A stretch of DNA of 64,000 nt. Source: Streptomyces werraensis. Lineage in GTDB: Bacteria; Actinomycetota; Actinomycetes; Streptomycetales; Streptomycetaceae. Each line of letters begins with the position of its first letter. Within the stretch, counting starts at the first letter, position 1. Under the pieces are notes generated by a model. It searched no databases and was not told the DNA's origin. It saw only the letters and a program-made list of their open reading frames with translations. The position numbers and the translations under genes are program-made. Below, piece by piece: positions 8,467 to 15,987 of the stretch. The stretch is from positions 124,001-188,000 of the forward strand of contig BNBX01000012.1 of NCBI GenBank assembly GCA_014656175.1, read 5' to 3'.

Positions 8467-9647
8467 CGGGTGCTCACCTCTTTCGGCAGGTGGTGTCCGG
8501 CGGGCCGGGCCCAGGGGGCGCCCAGCTCGGAGTAGAGGGACAGGCGGTCCGCGGCGGCCGCGACCAGGGCGTCGACGCCGGGCACCACCCGGCGGTCCTC
8601 GCCGGGGACGCGGCGCCAGGCGCCGTCGGGCAGGGGGGCCGGGTCGGGGGCGGTGCGGACGGCCTCGACGACCTGCATGAAGGCGCCGGTGTCGTCGGGG
8701 GTGACCAGCAGCGGACTGCCGTCACTCAGGTGGGCGACGAGGTTCTCCAGCAGGTCGGTGCGGCCGAAGCGGAGTTCCTCCGGGCCGTGGTCCGCGCGCT
8801 GGAGCAGGACGCGGTCCTGTTTGTACCAGAAGGTGATCCGGCCGCTGGTGCCGTGCACCACCACGTACGGCTCCTCGGCCCGCTCCGCGCACAGGGTGGC
8901 GGCGACGGTGACCGGGCCTCCCTGGACGGTGGTGACGCGGACGCAGGAGGTGTCGTCGGACTCGATGTCGTTGGCGCGCAGCAGCTCCGTCTCGATGCCG
9001 GCGACGTCCTCCGCGCGGGTGCTCCCGGCGAGCGCGAGGGCGGTGGCGACGGCGTGCGCGAGGGGGTTGGTGAGCGCCCCGTCGACCACGTCGACGCCGT
9101 CGAGGCGTCGGCGGCCCGCCCAAGGCGCGCGGCGGAAGTACGCCTCGGGGCGCACCCAGGCGCCGGCCCCGCCGATCCCCGTCACCCGCCCGACGGCGCC
9201 CTCGGCGATCAGGTCACGGATCGCGGGCACGGCGTGCGAGCCGAGCGACTGGAAGCCGATCTGGCAGGCCACCCCGGCCGCGGCGACCCCGTCCGCCATC
9301 CGCCGGAACTCGGCGTACGACGGGGCCGGAGGCTTCTCGAGCAGCAGGTGCGCGCCCCGTTCCGCGGCGGTGAGCGCGAGGGCGGTGTGGGTGGGGATGG
9401 GCGTGCAGACCACCGCGGCGCGGGCGCCGGTGGAGTCGAGGAGCGCCCCGAAGTCGTCGGACTGTTCGGGCAGCTCACCGCCGAACTCGTCCTCGGTGAG
9501 CGGGGTGAGCTCGCAGACGCCCACGAGCCGGACCAGGCCCTGCGCCTGGAGACGGCGGATGTTCTCCACGTGCCAGCGGCCGTGACCGCGGGCGCCGGCC
9601 AGGACGACGGGGAGCGGGGCGCCGGGGGCGGCGGACGAGGCGGTCAT
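8463..9647 (-). CDS. Gfo/Idh/MocA family oxidoreductase
   Basis: A 394-residue NAD(P)-dependent sugar dehydrogenase-type protein. The Rossmann part begins VVLAGARGHGRWHVENI (residues about 14-30) and continues to the EKPPA motif whose Lys is catalytic in the family; the C-terminal alpha/beta domain follows from about residue 125. The start ATG at 9647 overlaps the permease stop. Some family members are L-arabinose 1-dehydrogenases (Azospirillum type, recalled), and with the adjacent arabinonate dehydratase that is an attractive but unproven role. The fused 610-codon reading from 10295 is an artefact of open GC-rich frames. Confidence 0.85.
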   Translation of the reverse strand: MTASSAAPGAPLPVVLAGARGHGRWHVENIRRLQAQGLVRLVGVCELTPLTEDEFGGELPEQSDDFGALLDSTGARAAVVCTPIPTHTALALTAAERGAHLLLEKPPAPSYAEFRRMADGVAAAGVACQIGFQSLGSHAVPAIRDLIAEGAVGRVTGIGGAGAWVRPEAYFRRAPWAGRRRLDGVDVVDGALTNPLAHAVATALALAGSTRAEDVAGIETELLRANDIESDDTSCVRVTTVQGGPVTVAATLCAERAEEPYVVVHGTSGRITFWYKQDRVLLQRADHGPEELRFGRTDLLENLVAHLSDGSPLLVTPDDTGAFMQVVEAVRTAPDPAPLPDGAWRRVPGEDRRVVPGVDALVAAAADRLSLYSELGAPWARPAGHHLPKEVSTR

Positions 9648-10540
9648 CCCTTCACCGCCCCCGCGCTGAAGCCGGTGATCAGCCATTTCTGGATGAAGGC
9701 GAACACGATCACGACGGGGACGGCCGCGATGATGCCGCCCGCGGCGAGCGCGCCGAGGTCGACGCTGTCCGCGCTCATCAGCGTGTTGAGGCCGACCGGG
9801 ATCGTCTGCTTCTCCTGGTTGTTGAGGAACATCAGGGCGAACAGGAAGTGGTTCCAGGAGTGCACGAAGGCGAAGGAGCCGACGGCGATCAGACCGGGCC
9901 GCAGCAGCGGCAGGACGACCACCCGGAACGCCCGGAACCGGTTGCAGCCGTCGACCCAGGCGGCCTCCTCCAGCGAGTAGGGCACGTTCTTGATGAAGTT
10001 GCTCAGCAGGATCATCGACAGCGGCAGCTGGAACACCGTCTCGGCGATGATGACGCTGCCCAGGGAATTGATCATCCGCAGCTCGGCGAAGATCTCGAAC
10101 AGCGGCACCAGCAGCAGCGCGCCGGGCACGAACTGCGAGCAGAGCAGCGCCAGCATGAAGCCGCGCTTGATCCGGAAGTCGAACCGGGCGAGCGCGTAGC
10201 CGCCGGCCAGGGCGACCAGGGTGGTCATGAACAGGGTGGCGACGCCGACGAGGACGCTGTTCTGGAAGAAGGTGCCGAAGCCTCGGTCCGTCCACACCTT
10301 CTCGAAGTGGGCGGTGGTCATCGGCCAGGGCACGAGCGAGGTGGAGCCGGCCGGGCGCAGCGCGAACAGCAGGATCCAGTAGAAGGGGACGAGGGTGAAG
10401 ACGAGGTAGATGCCGAGCGGCAGGTAGATCTGCCAGCGGGGCGCCTCGTCCCAGGCCCGGCGCCGCTTCGCGGGGCGCGGCGGCTCGGGGACGGCCGGGG
10501 CGGGGGCGGGGGCGGCCGGGGCGGCCTCCTTGGTGATCAC
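9644..10540 (-). CDS. carbohydrate ABC transporter permease (MalG type)
   Basis: A 298-residue inner-membrane permease with about six hydrophobic helices; the first is WQIYLPLGIYLVFTLVPFYW after an Ala/Pro-rich tail of about 35 residues. The EAA loop is EEAAWVDGCNRFRAF, the contact site for the ATPase. It starts at GTG 10540, overlapping the stop of the partner permease as GTGA, and ends overlapping the oxidoreductase start. It works with 10537-11469 and the lipoprotein at 4701-6062. Confidence 0.9.
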   Translation of the reverse strand: MITKEAAPAAPAPAPAVPEPPRPAKRRRAWDEAPRWQIYLPLGIYLVFTLVPFYWILLFALRPAGSTSLVPWPMTTAHFEKVWTDRGFGTFFQNSVLVGVATLFMTTLVALAGGYALARFDFRIKRGFMLALLCSQFVPGALLLVPLFEIFAELRMINSLGSVIIAETVFQLPLSMILLSNFIKNVPYSLEEAAWVDGCNRFRAFRVVVLPLLRPGLIAVGSFAFVHSWNHFLFALMFLNNQEKQTIPVGLNTLMSADSVDLGALAAGGIIAAVPVVIVFAFIQKWLITGFSAGAVKG

Positions 10541-11469
10541 TTCTCGCCTCCGAACTTGCTCAGCCGCAGGTAGACCATCGAGCAGAAGAGCAGGATCACG
10601 AACGCCACCGTGGTCAGGGCCGACGCGTAGCCGAAGTCGTGGGCGTCGACGGAGGTGTTGGCGATGTACAGCGGCAGCGTGGTGGTCGAGCCGGCGGGGC
10701 CGCCGCCGGTCAGCGTGTAGAGCAGGTCGACGTTGTTGAACTCCCACACGGCGCGCAGCAGCGTGGAGAGGATGATGGCGTCCTTCAGGTGCGGCAGGGT
10801 GATGTGCCAGAACTGCTTGAGGCGGCCGGCGCCGTCCACCTCGGCGGCCTCGTACAGGTCCTTGGAGACGGACTGGAGGTCGGCGAGGATGAGGATCGCG
10901 AAGAAGGGCACCCCGCGCCACAGGTCGGCGACGACCGCGGCGGGGAACACGGTGGAGGTGTCCGACAGCCAGCTCACGCCGTACTCGCCGATGCCCATGT
11001 CCGCGAGGTAACGCGTGATGCCCGTCTGGGAGTTGTAGAGCAGCACCCAGATCGCGGAGGTGAGCACGCCGGAGACGGCCCACGGGGAGAAGACCAGCGC
11101 GCGGCCCAGCGCCCGGCCGACGAAGGTCTGGTTGACGATGAGGGCGAGGGCGAGGCCGAACATCAGCTGCAGGCCGACCTCGACGAACACCCACTTGGCG
11201 CTGAAGACGAGGGTGTCCCGGAACAAGGGGTCCTCGGTGAAGATGCGGGTGAAGTTGTCGAGTCCCGCGAAGCCGTTCCGCCAGGGCTTGGTGGGGTTGT
11301 AGTCCCGCAGGCTGTACCAGAAGACGCTGAGCACCGGGTAGGCGATGAACCCCAGCATGAGCAGGGCGGCCGGCGCGATCAGCAGGTAGGGCAGTCGGCG
11401 GGGTGTGGCGGAGGCACGGCGCCGCCTCGGTGGCGCGGGCGGTTTCGCCACGGCTGCGGCTTGGGCCAT
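10537..11469 (-). CDS. carbohydrate ABC transporter permease (MalF type)
   Basis: A 310-residue permease. After a basic Pro-rich N-terminus comes helix PYLLIAPAALLMLGFIAYPV, then the six-helix core with EAAEVDGAGRLKQF as the EAA loop. The ATG at 11469 is preceded by GGAGAA; an upstream ATG at 11562 lacks a binding site and would cross the candidate operator at 11546-11557, so it was rejected. It is the first gene after a 129-base gap within the operon and may have its own promoter. Confidence 0.9.
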   Translation of the reverse strand: MAQAAAVAKPPAPPRRRRASATPRRLPYLLIAPAALLMLGFIAYPVLSVFWYSLRDYNPTKPWRNGFAGLDNFTRIFTEDPLFRDTLVFSAKWVFVEVGLQLMFGLALALIVNQTFVGRALGRALVFSPWAVSGVLTSAIWVLLYNSQTGITRYLADMGIGEYGVSWLSDTSTVFPAAVVADLWRGVPFFAILILADLQSVSKDLYEAAEVDGAGRLKQFWHITLPHLKDAIILSTLLRAVWEFNNVDLLYTLTGGGPAGSTTTLPLYIANTSVDAHDFGYASALTTVAFVILLFCSMVYLRLSKFGGEK

Positions 11470-11545
11470 GACTGTTCTCCGTTTCTCGGTACGTCGTGCT
11501 GTGCGGGGTGCCTGGGCGGTGCGGGCGTGGTGCACGGGACGGATA

Positions 11546-11557
11546 GGAAGCGCTTTC
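11546..11557. promoter_or_regulatory. LacI-type operator candidate
   Basis: GGAAGCGCTTTC is an 11-of-12 match to the LacI-family palindrome GAAAGCGCTTTC with the AGCGCT core. It lies about 77 bases upstream of the permease start, in the only sizeable gap of the upper operon, so it could control transporter and enzyme genes separately from the GntR-led part. No LacI-family gene is in this window. Confidence 0.5.
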
Positions 11558-11598
11558 TGCACGGGTGTGCGGGGGCCGGTTCCGCCCGGGCGGGCGGG

Positions 11599-13320
11599 TC
11601 AGCCCGCGTACGGGTCCTGGACGGTGCCCGGCCGGGCGAGGAACTCGAAGTCGCAGCCGGTGTCGGCCTGGGTGATCTGGTCGCTGTAGAGCGCGCCGTA
11701 GCCGCGCTCGTAGCGCGCGGGCGGCGGCGTCCATGCCGCGCGGCGGCGGCGCAGTTCCTCGTCGTCCACGTCGAGGGTGAGGGTGCGGTTCTCGACGTCG
11801 AGGGTGATGGGGTCGCCGGTGCGCACCAGCGCGAGCGGTCCGCCGACGTACGACTCGGGGGCGACGTGCAGCACACAGGCGCCGTAACTCGTGCCGCTCA
11901 TGCGGGCGTCGGAGATCCGGACCATGTCGCGCACGCCCTGCTTGAGCAGGTGGTCGGGCAGCGGCAGCATGCCGTACTCGGGCATGCCCGGGCCGCCCTT
12001 GGGGCCCGCGTTGCGCAGCACCAGCACGCTGTCCGCGGTGATGCCCAGCGCCGGGTCGTTGATGGTCCGCTGCATCTCCTTGTAGTCGTCGAAGACGACG
12101 GCGGGCCCGGTGTGCTTGAGCAGGTGCGGCTCGGCGGCGATGTGCTTGATGACGGCGCCGTCGGGGCAGAGGTTGCCGCGCAGCACGGCCACCCCGCCCT
12201 CGGCCGCGACCGGGTTGTCGCGGGTGCGGATCACGTCGTCGTTGTGCACCCGTGCGCCGGCGAGCTGGTCGCGCAGGGTGTCGTGGCAGACGGTGGGACG
12301 GTCCAGGTGCAGCAGGTCCGGGATGCGGGAGAGGAACCCGGGAAGCCCGCCCGCGAAGTGGAAGTCCTCCATCAGGTACGTCCGTCCGCCGGGCCGTACG
12401 TCGGCGAGCACGGGGACCGTGCGGGCGACGCGGTCGAAGTCGTCGAGGGTGAGCTTCACCCCCGCGCGTCCGGCCATCGCGATCAGGTGGATGACGGCGT
12501 TGGTGGAGCCGCCGAGTCCGAGGACGGTCGTGACCGCGTCCTCGAAGGCCTCCGCGGTGAGGATGTCGCCGATCCTGCGGTCCTTGTGGACGAGGTCGAC
12601 GATCGTCATGCCGGCCTTCGCGGCCATCCGGTCGTGCCCGGAGTCGACGGCCGGGATGCTGGACGCGCCGGGCACGGTGACGCCGAGCGCCTCGGCGGCG
12701 GCGGTCAGCGTGGACGCGGTGCCCATGGTCATGCAGTGGCCGGGCGAGCGGGCCAGGCCGCTCTCCAGCTCCTGCATCTCGCAGTCGCCGATGACGCCGG
12801 CCCGCTTGTCGTCCCAGTACTTCCACATGTCGGTGCCGGAGCCGAGGGTCTCGCCGCGCCAGTGCCCGGGCAGCATCGGCCCGGCGGGCACGAACACGGC
12901 GGGCAGTCCGGCGCTCGCGGCGCCCATCAGCAGGGCGGGCGTGGACTTGTCGCAGCCGCCCATCAGCACGGCCCCGTCGACCGGGTACGAGCGCAGCAGC
13001 TCCTCGGTCTCCAGGGCGAGGAGGTTGCGGTAGAGCATGGGGGTCGGCTTCTGGAAGGTCTCGCTGAGGGTGGAGACCGGGAACTCCAGCGGGAAGCCGC
13101 CCGCCTGCCACACGCCCCGCTTCACGGCCTGCGCGCGGTCGCGCAGGTGGACGTGGCAGGGGTTGATGTCGGACCAGGTGTTGAGGATCGCGACGACCGG
13201 CTTGCCCAGGTGCTCCTCGGGCAGGTAGCCGAGCTGGCGAGTCCGGGCGCGGTGGCTGAAGGAGCGCAGTCCGTCCGTGCCGTACCACTGGTGGCTGCGG
13301 AGCTCTTCGGGTGACTTCAT
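11599..13320 (-). CDS. IlvD/Edd family dehydratase, probable L-arabinonate dehydratase
   Basis: A 573-residue Fe-S dehydratase. Cysteines in INPCHVH, MGGCDKST and SPGHCMTMG sit at residues 55, 123 and 196; the spacings of 68 and 73 equal those I recall for the [2Fe-2S] ligands of Rhizobium L-arabinonate dehydratase (59/127/200). Such enzymes remove water from an aldonate to give the 2-keto-3-deoxy acid. The partner gene downstream of the repressor encodes a DHDPS-fold enzyme that could use that product. ATG 13320 overlaps the preceding stop (ATGA) and is preferred; ATG 13329 is possible and would add three residues. D-xylonate or another aldonate could also be the substrate. Confidence 0.82.
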   Translation of the reverse strand: MKSPEELRSHQWYGTDGLRSFSHRARTRQLGYLPEEHLGKPVVAILNTWSDINPCHVHLRDRAQAVKRGVWQAGGFPLEFPVSTLSETFQKPTPMLYRNLLALETEELLRSYPVDGAVLMGGCDKSTPALLMGAASAGLPAVFVPAGPMLPGHWRGETLGSGTDMWKYWDDKRAGVIGDCEMQELESGLARSPGHCMTMGTASTLTAAAEALGVTVPGASSIPAVDSGHDRMAAKAGMTIVDLVHKDRRIGDILTAEAFEDAVTTVLGLGGSTNAVIHLIAMAGRAGVKLTLDDFDRVARTVPVLADVRPGGRTYLMEDFHFAGGLPGFLSRIPDLLHLDRPTVCHDTLRDQLAGARVHNDDVIRTRDNPVAAEGGVAVLRGNLCPDGAVIKHIAAEPHLLKHTGPAVVFDDYKEMQRTINDPALGITADSVLVLRNAGPKGGPGMPEYGMLPLPDHLLKQGVRDMVRISDARMSGTSYGACVLHVAPESYVGGPLALVRTGDPITLDVENRTLTLDVDDEELRRRRAAWTPPPARYERGYGALYSDQITQADTGCDFEFLARPGTVQDPYAG

Positions 13321-14270
13321 ATCGACCATCCGGCGGCGATGGCGGCGACCTCGGCGCGCTCGCCCTCGGGCAGCGGCCTGCTGGGCGGGCGGACCTCACG
13401 GCGGCACAGCCCGAGGGAGGCGAGGGCCTCCTTGACGACGGTGACGTTGTTGGCTGAGCCGTTGGCGGCGCGCAGTTCCTCGAAGCGGCGGATCTGCTCC
13501 CACACCTTCATGGCGGTCGGGTAGTCGCCGGAGCGCAGCGCCTCCAGCATGGCCAGCGACACCGACGGGGCGACGTTGACCAGGCCCGAGGTGAAGCCGG
13601 TCGCCCCGGCGGAGAAGTAGGAGGGGGCGTACGGCTCGGCGAGGCCCGCCACCCACACGAAGCGTTCCAGGCCCGCGTCCCGCGCGAACGCGGCGAACCG
13701 GGCGGCGTCCGGCACCGCGTACTTCACGCCGATCACGTTGGGGCAGGCGTCGGCGAGTTCGGCGAGCCGGGCGCCGGTGAGCTGCGCGTTGCGGAGGTAG
13801 GGGACGACCCCCAGCTCGGGCACCGCCTCGGCGATGGCCCGGTGGTAGTCGACCCAGCCGCTCTGCGAGACGTACGGGTGGACGGGCTGGTGCACCATCA
13901 CCATCTGCGCGCCGAGCTCGCGGGCGTGCCGCGCGGAGGCGACGGCGGTGGGCACGTCGTGGCCGACGCCGACGAGGATCGCGGCGCGGCCGCCGGCCTC
14001 CTCGACGGTCAGCTCGGTGACGAGGCGCCGCTCGGAGGGGGTGAGGGCGTAGAACTCGCCGGTGTTGCCGTTGGGCGTGAGGGTGGTGATGCCGCCGTCG
14101 AGGAGGCGGCGCAGCAGCGCCCGGTAGGTGTCCGGGTCGACGGAGCCGTCCTCGGCGAACGGGGTGACGGGGATCGCCACCACGTCGGCCAGGGCGGCGC
14201 GCTGCGCCTCGAACGACGGGGCCCCGGCCCCCCGGGGCGCGTGCGCCTGGGTGGGAGACGTCGCCGTCAT
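13317..14270 (-). CDS. DHDPS/NAL family 2-keto-3-deoxy-sugar-acid dehydratase or aldolase
   Basis: A 317-residue TIM-barrel protein. It has the substrate-binding TPNGNTGEF loop (residues about 71-79) and the Schiff-base lysine in NVIGVKYAVPD. The N-terminus VVAIPVTPFAEDGSVDPDTY is typical of the family. Directly coupled to the IlvD-type dehydratase (ATGA), it most likely converts 2-keto-3-deoxy-L-arabinonate to 2-oxoglutarate semialdehyde; aldol cleavage or a role on a uronate-derived acid is possible. It is clearly different from the second family member at 18326-19267 and from dapA at 32152-33066. Confidence 0.82.
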   Translation of the reverse strand: MTATSPTQAHAPRGAGAPSFEAQRAALADVVAIPVTPFAEDGSVDPDTYRALLRRLLDGGITTLTPNGNTGEFYALTPSERRLVTELTVEEAGGRAAILVGVGHDVPTAVASARHARELGAQMVMVHQPVHPYVSQSGWVDYHRAIAEAVPELGVVPYLRNAQLTGARLAELADACPNVIGVKYAVPDAARFAAFARDAGLERFVWVAGLAEPYAPSYFSAGATGFTSGLVNVAPSVSLAMLEALRSGDYPTAMKVWEQIRRFEELRAANGSANNVTVVKEALASLGLCRREVRPPSRPLPEGERAEVAAIAAGWSI

Positions 14271-14956
14271 GCCTGACCGTCCTTCCGGGATTCCTCCGCC
14301 GCCGCGAACTCCGCCTCGAACTGCGCCTCGGGGAAGGCGCGTCGCACGAAGGACGCGATGTGCGCGTGCAGGGCGCGGGCGGCGCCGTCCGCGTCCCCGG
14401 CGAGGGCCAGGTCGAGAATCACGCGGTGCTCGTCCGCCTCGCGCTCCCAGGAGGGGTCGGCGGCCCAGGCGACAGCGGAGACCAGGGCGGCCTGGTCGCG
14501 GACCTCGTCGAGCATCCGGCCGAGCAGCGGGTTGCCGCAGGGCAGGTAGAGGGCGCGGTGGAACTCGCGGTTGGCGAGGGAGCGTTCGGCGGTGTCGGTG
14601 GCCTCGTCGGCGCGGGTGAGCGCCTCGCGGGCGTCGTCGAGGGAGGCGCCGCGGCGCACGGCGCGCTTCAGCGCCTCCGGTTCGAGCAGCAGCCGCACGT
14701 CGTACACCTCGCGCGCCATGTCCGCGTCGACCATGCGCACCGTGACGCCCTTGTACTGGCTCATGACCACCAGTCCGGTGCCGGCCAGGGTCTTGAGCGC
14801 CTCCCGCACCGGGGTCTTGGACACCCCGAACTGCGCGGCGAGGTCGGTCTCGACCAGGGCCTGGCCGGGGGTGAGCCGGCCGGTGAGGATGCGGCGTTTG
14901 ATCTCCTCCAGCACGTACTGCGTGCGGGAGGGGATCGGCGTGGGCACAGAGGTCAT
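14267..14956 (-). CDS. GntR/FadR-type transcriptional regulator
   Basis: A 229-residue repressor. The winged helix-turn-helix occupies about residues 10-75 (LKRRILTGRLTPGQALVETD, then KTPVREALKTLAGTGLV). The FCD effector domain follows, with Asp in YDVRLLLEP and His in REFHRALY and EHRVILDLAL, the usual metal/ligand residues. It is the first gene of the chain, overlapping the next by ATGA, so it probably represses its own operon through the palindromes just upstream and is released by a sugar acid of the pathway. Confidence 0.9.
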   Translation of the reverse strand: MTSVPTPIPSRTQYVLEEIKRRILTGRLTPGQALVETDLAAQFGVSKTPVREALKTLAGTGLVVMSQYKGVTVRMVDADMAREVYDVRLLLEPEALKRAVRRGASLDDAREALTRADEATDTAERSLANREFHRALYLPCGNPLLGRMLDEVRDQAALVSAVAWAADPSWEREADEHRVILDLALAGDADGAARALHAHIASFVRRAFPEAQFEAEFAAAEESRKDGQA

Positions 14957-14965
14957 GCGCGCCTC

Positions 14966-15001
14966 TCGGATCTCGCGTCGGATCGCGTATCGGATCTCGC
15001 G
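14966..15001. repeat. 12-bp tandem repeats in the gntR leader
   Basis: TCGGATCTCGCG occurs at 14966-14977 and again at 14990-15001, with the variant TCGGATCGCGTA exactly between them (14978-14989), and a further TATCGCGTC after. These units lie between the putative operator and the gntR start codon and are not explained by coding. Confidence 0.7.
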
Positions 15002-15010
15002 TATCGCGTC

Positions 15011-15033
15011 TCATATATGACGTACGAAGTACG
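15011..15033. promoter_or_regulatory. probable GntR operator/promoter
   Basis: TCATATATGA (15011-15020) is a perfect palindrome and is followed at once by CGTAC-GAA-GTACG (15021-15033), a perfect inverted repeat. Both are AT-rich for this genome and 55-77 bases upstream of the gntR start on the transcribed strand; TATATG could serve as the -10. Position and symmetry fit autoregulation by the GntR protein (inference). Confidence 0.6.
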
Positions 15034-15152
15034 ACGCGGATGACCGTAGGAGCGGCCGGGTGTTTCGTCAATGCTTCTGACAAAGGAAGGTGAAGGTGCT
15101 TCTCGCCGCGCGGCCGGTAACGGCGTTCGGTGTCGCGCGGCGAAACGCGCGA

Positions 15153-15189
15153 AGCCCCGCGTCGCCGTCCTCACCGGGTACGCGGGGCT
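15153..15189 (-). terminator. terminator after the DinB-like gene
   Basis: AGCCCCGCGT (15153-15162) pairs perfectly with ACGCGGGGCT (15180-15189). On the minus strand it follows the stop at 15243 by about 54 bases and is followed by TTCGCGCGTTTC, a weak U-rich end. It separates the DinB-like gene from the gntR promoter. Confidence 0.65.
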
Positions 15190-15242
15190 CTCCATGACGG
15201 GCCCGGGCCACGCTCCCCCTCCGCGCGGTCCGGGCCGCCTTC

Positions 15243-15836
15243 TCACGCGTGCCTGGTCCAGCCCGGGTCGCGGCCGCTGAGGCCGATCGTCCGGTCCAGC
15301 AGCGGGGCGTCGGCCGGGACGGCGACGACGGGTCCGAAGATGCCCCCGCCCCGGTCGTCCTCCTCGGCGGCGGCCAGCAGGAAGGCGTGCGCGCGCTCCA
15401 GCGCGGCGGGGTCGGGCGTGTACGGCTGCCCGGTCGCGCGGGCCAGGTCCCAGCCGTGGACCACCAGTTCGTCGACGGCGACGGCGGCGGTGACCTCGCC
15501 CGGCATGTCGATGCCTCCGGCGCGCGTCATGCCGGTCCAGGCCGCCGGATCCCGCCAGGCCTCGGCGAGTTCGTCGAGCGCCTTGGGCAGTTCGGCGCGC
15601 CAGGCGGGTCCGACGTCCGGCAGGGCGTCCTGCGGATCGGTGTCCGTGGTGGTCCCGAGGTCCTTGCGGCCCGCGTCGCGGAAGGCGACGGCCAGTCCGA
15701 GGAGGTGGCCCAGGAGATGGCGCACGGCGTACCGCGGGCAGGGCGTACCGTCCGCCAGCTGCGCGTCGGTCACCCCTTCGGCGAGGCGGGCGACGATCCT
15801 GGTCTGCGGTCCGAGGTCGAGCGGAGTGTCGGTCAT
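15243..15836 (-). CDS. TIGR03086-type (maleylpyruvate isomerase/DinB superfamily) protein
   Basis: A 197-residue four-helix protein. The metal-site histidines of the superfamily are visible in YAVRHLLGHLLG (about 53) and DELVVHGWDLARA (about 140), a pattern of mycothiol-dependent maleylpyruvate isomerase-like proteins in actinobacteria. The start at 15836 has GGGAGC upstream. Substrate unknown; many members are thought to use mycothiol or bacillithiol. Stands alone between two terminator-like regions. Confidence 0.8.
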   Translation of the reverse strand: MTDTPLDLGPQTRIVARLAEGVTDAQLADGTPCPRYAVRHLLGHLLGLAVAFRDAGRKDLGTTTDTDPQDALPDVGPAWRAELPKALDELAEAWRDPAAWTGMTRAGGIDMPGEVTAAVAVDELVVHGWDLARATGQPYTPDPAALERAHAFLLAAAEEDDRGGGIFGPVVAVPADAPLLDRTIGLSGRDPGWTRHA

Positions 15837-15987
15837 GGCTGCTCCCGGGATGCGGTGGCGTACGAAGGGGTGACCGGTCACGGCCGCGGAACTCATCGGC
15901 GGGCGGGTCCCGCGCCCGCCCCCCGCTCGCTCCCTAGGGCATTCGCCCGATGCCGTCACCGCCGCCTTAGGACCACGATGACCAGGC

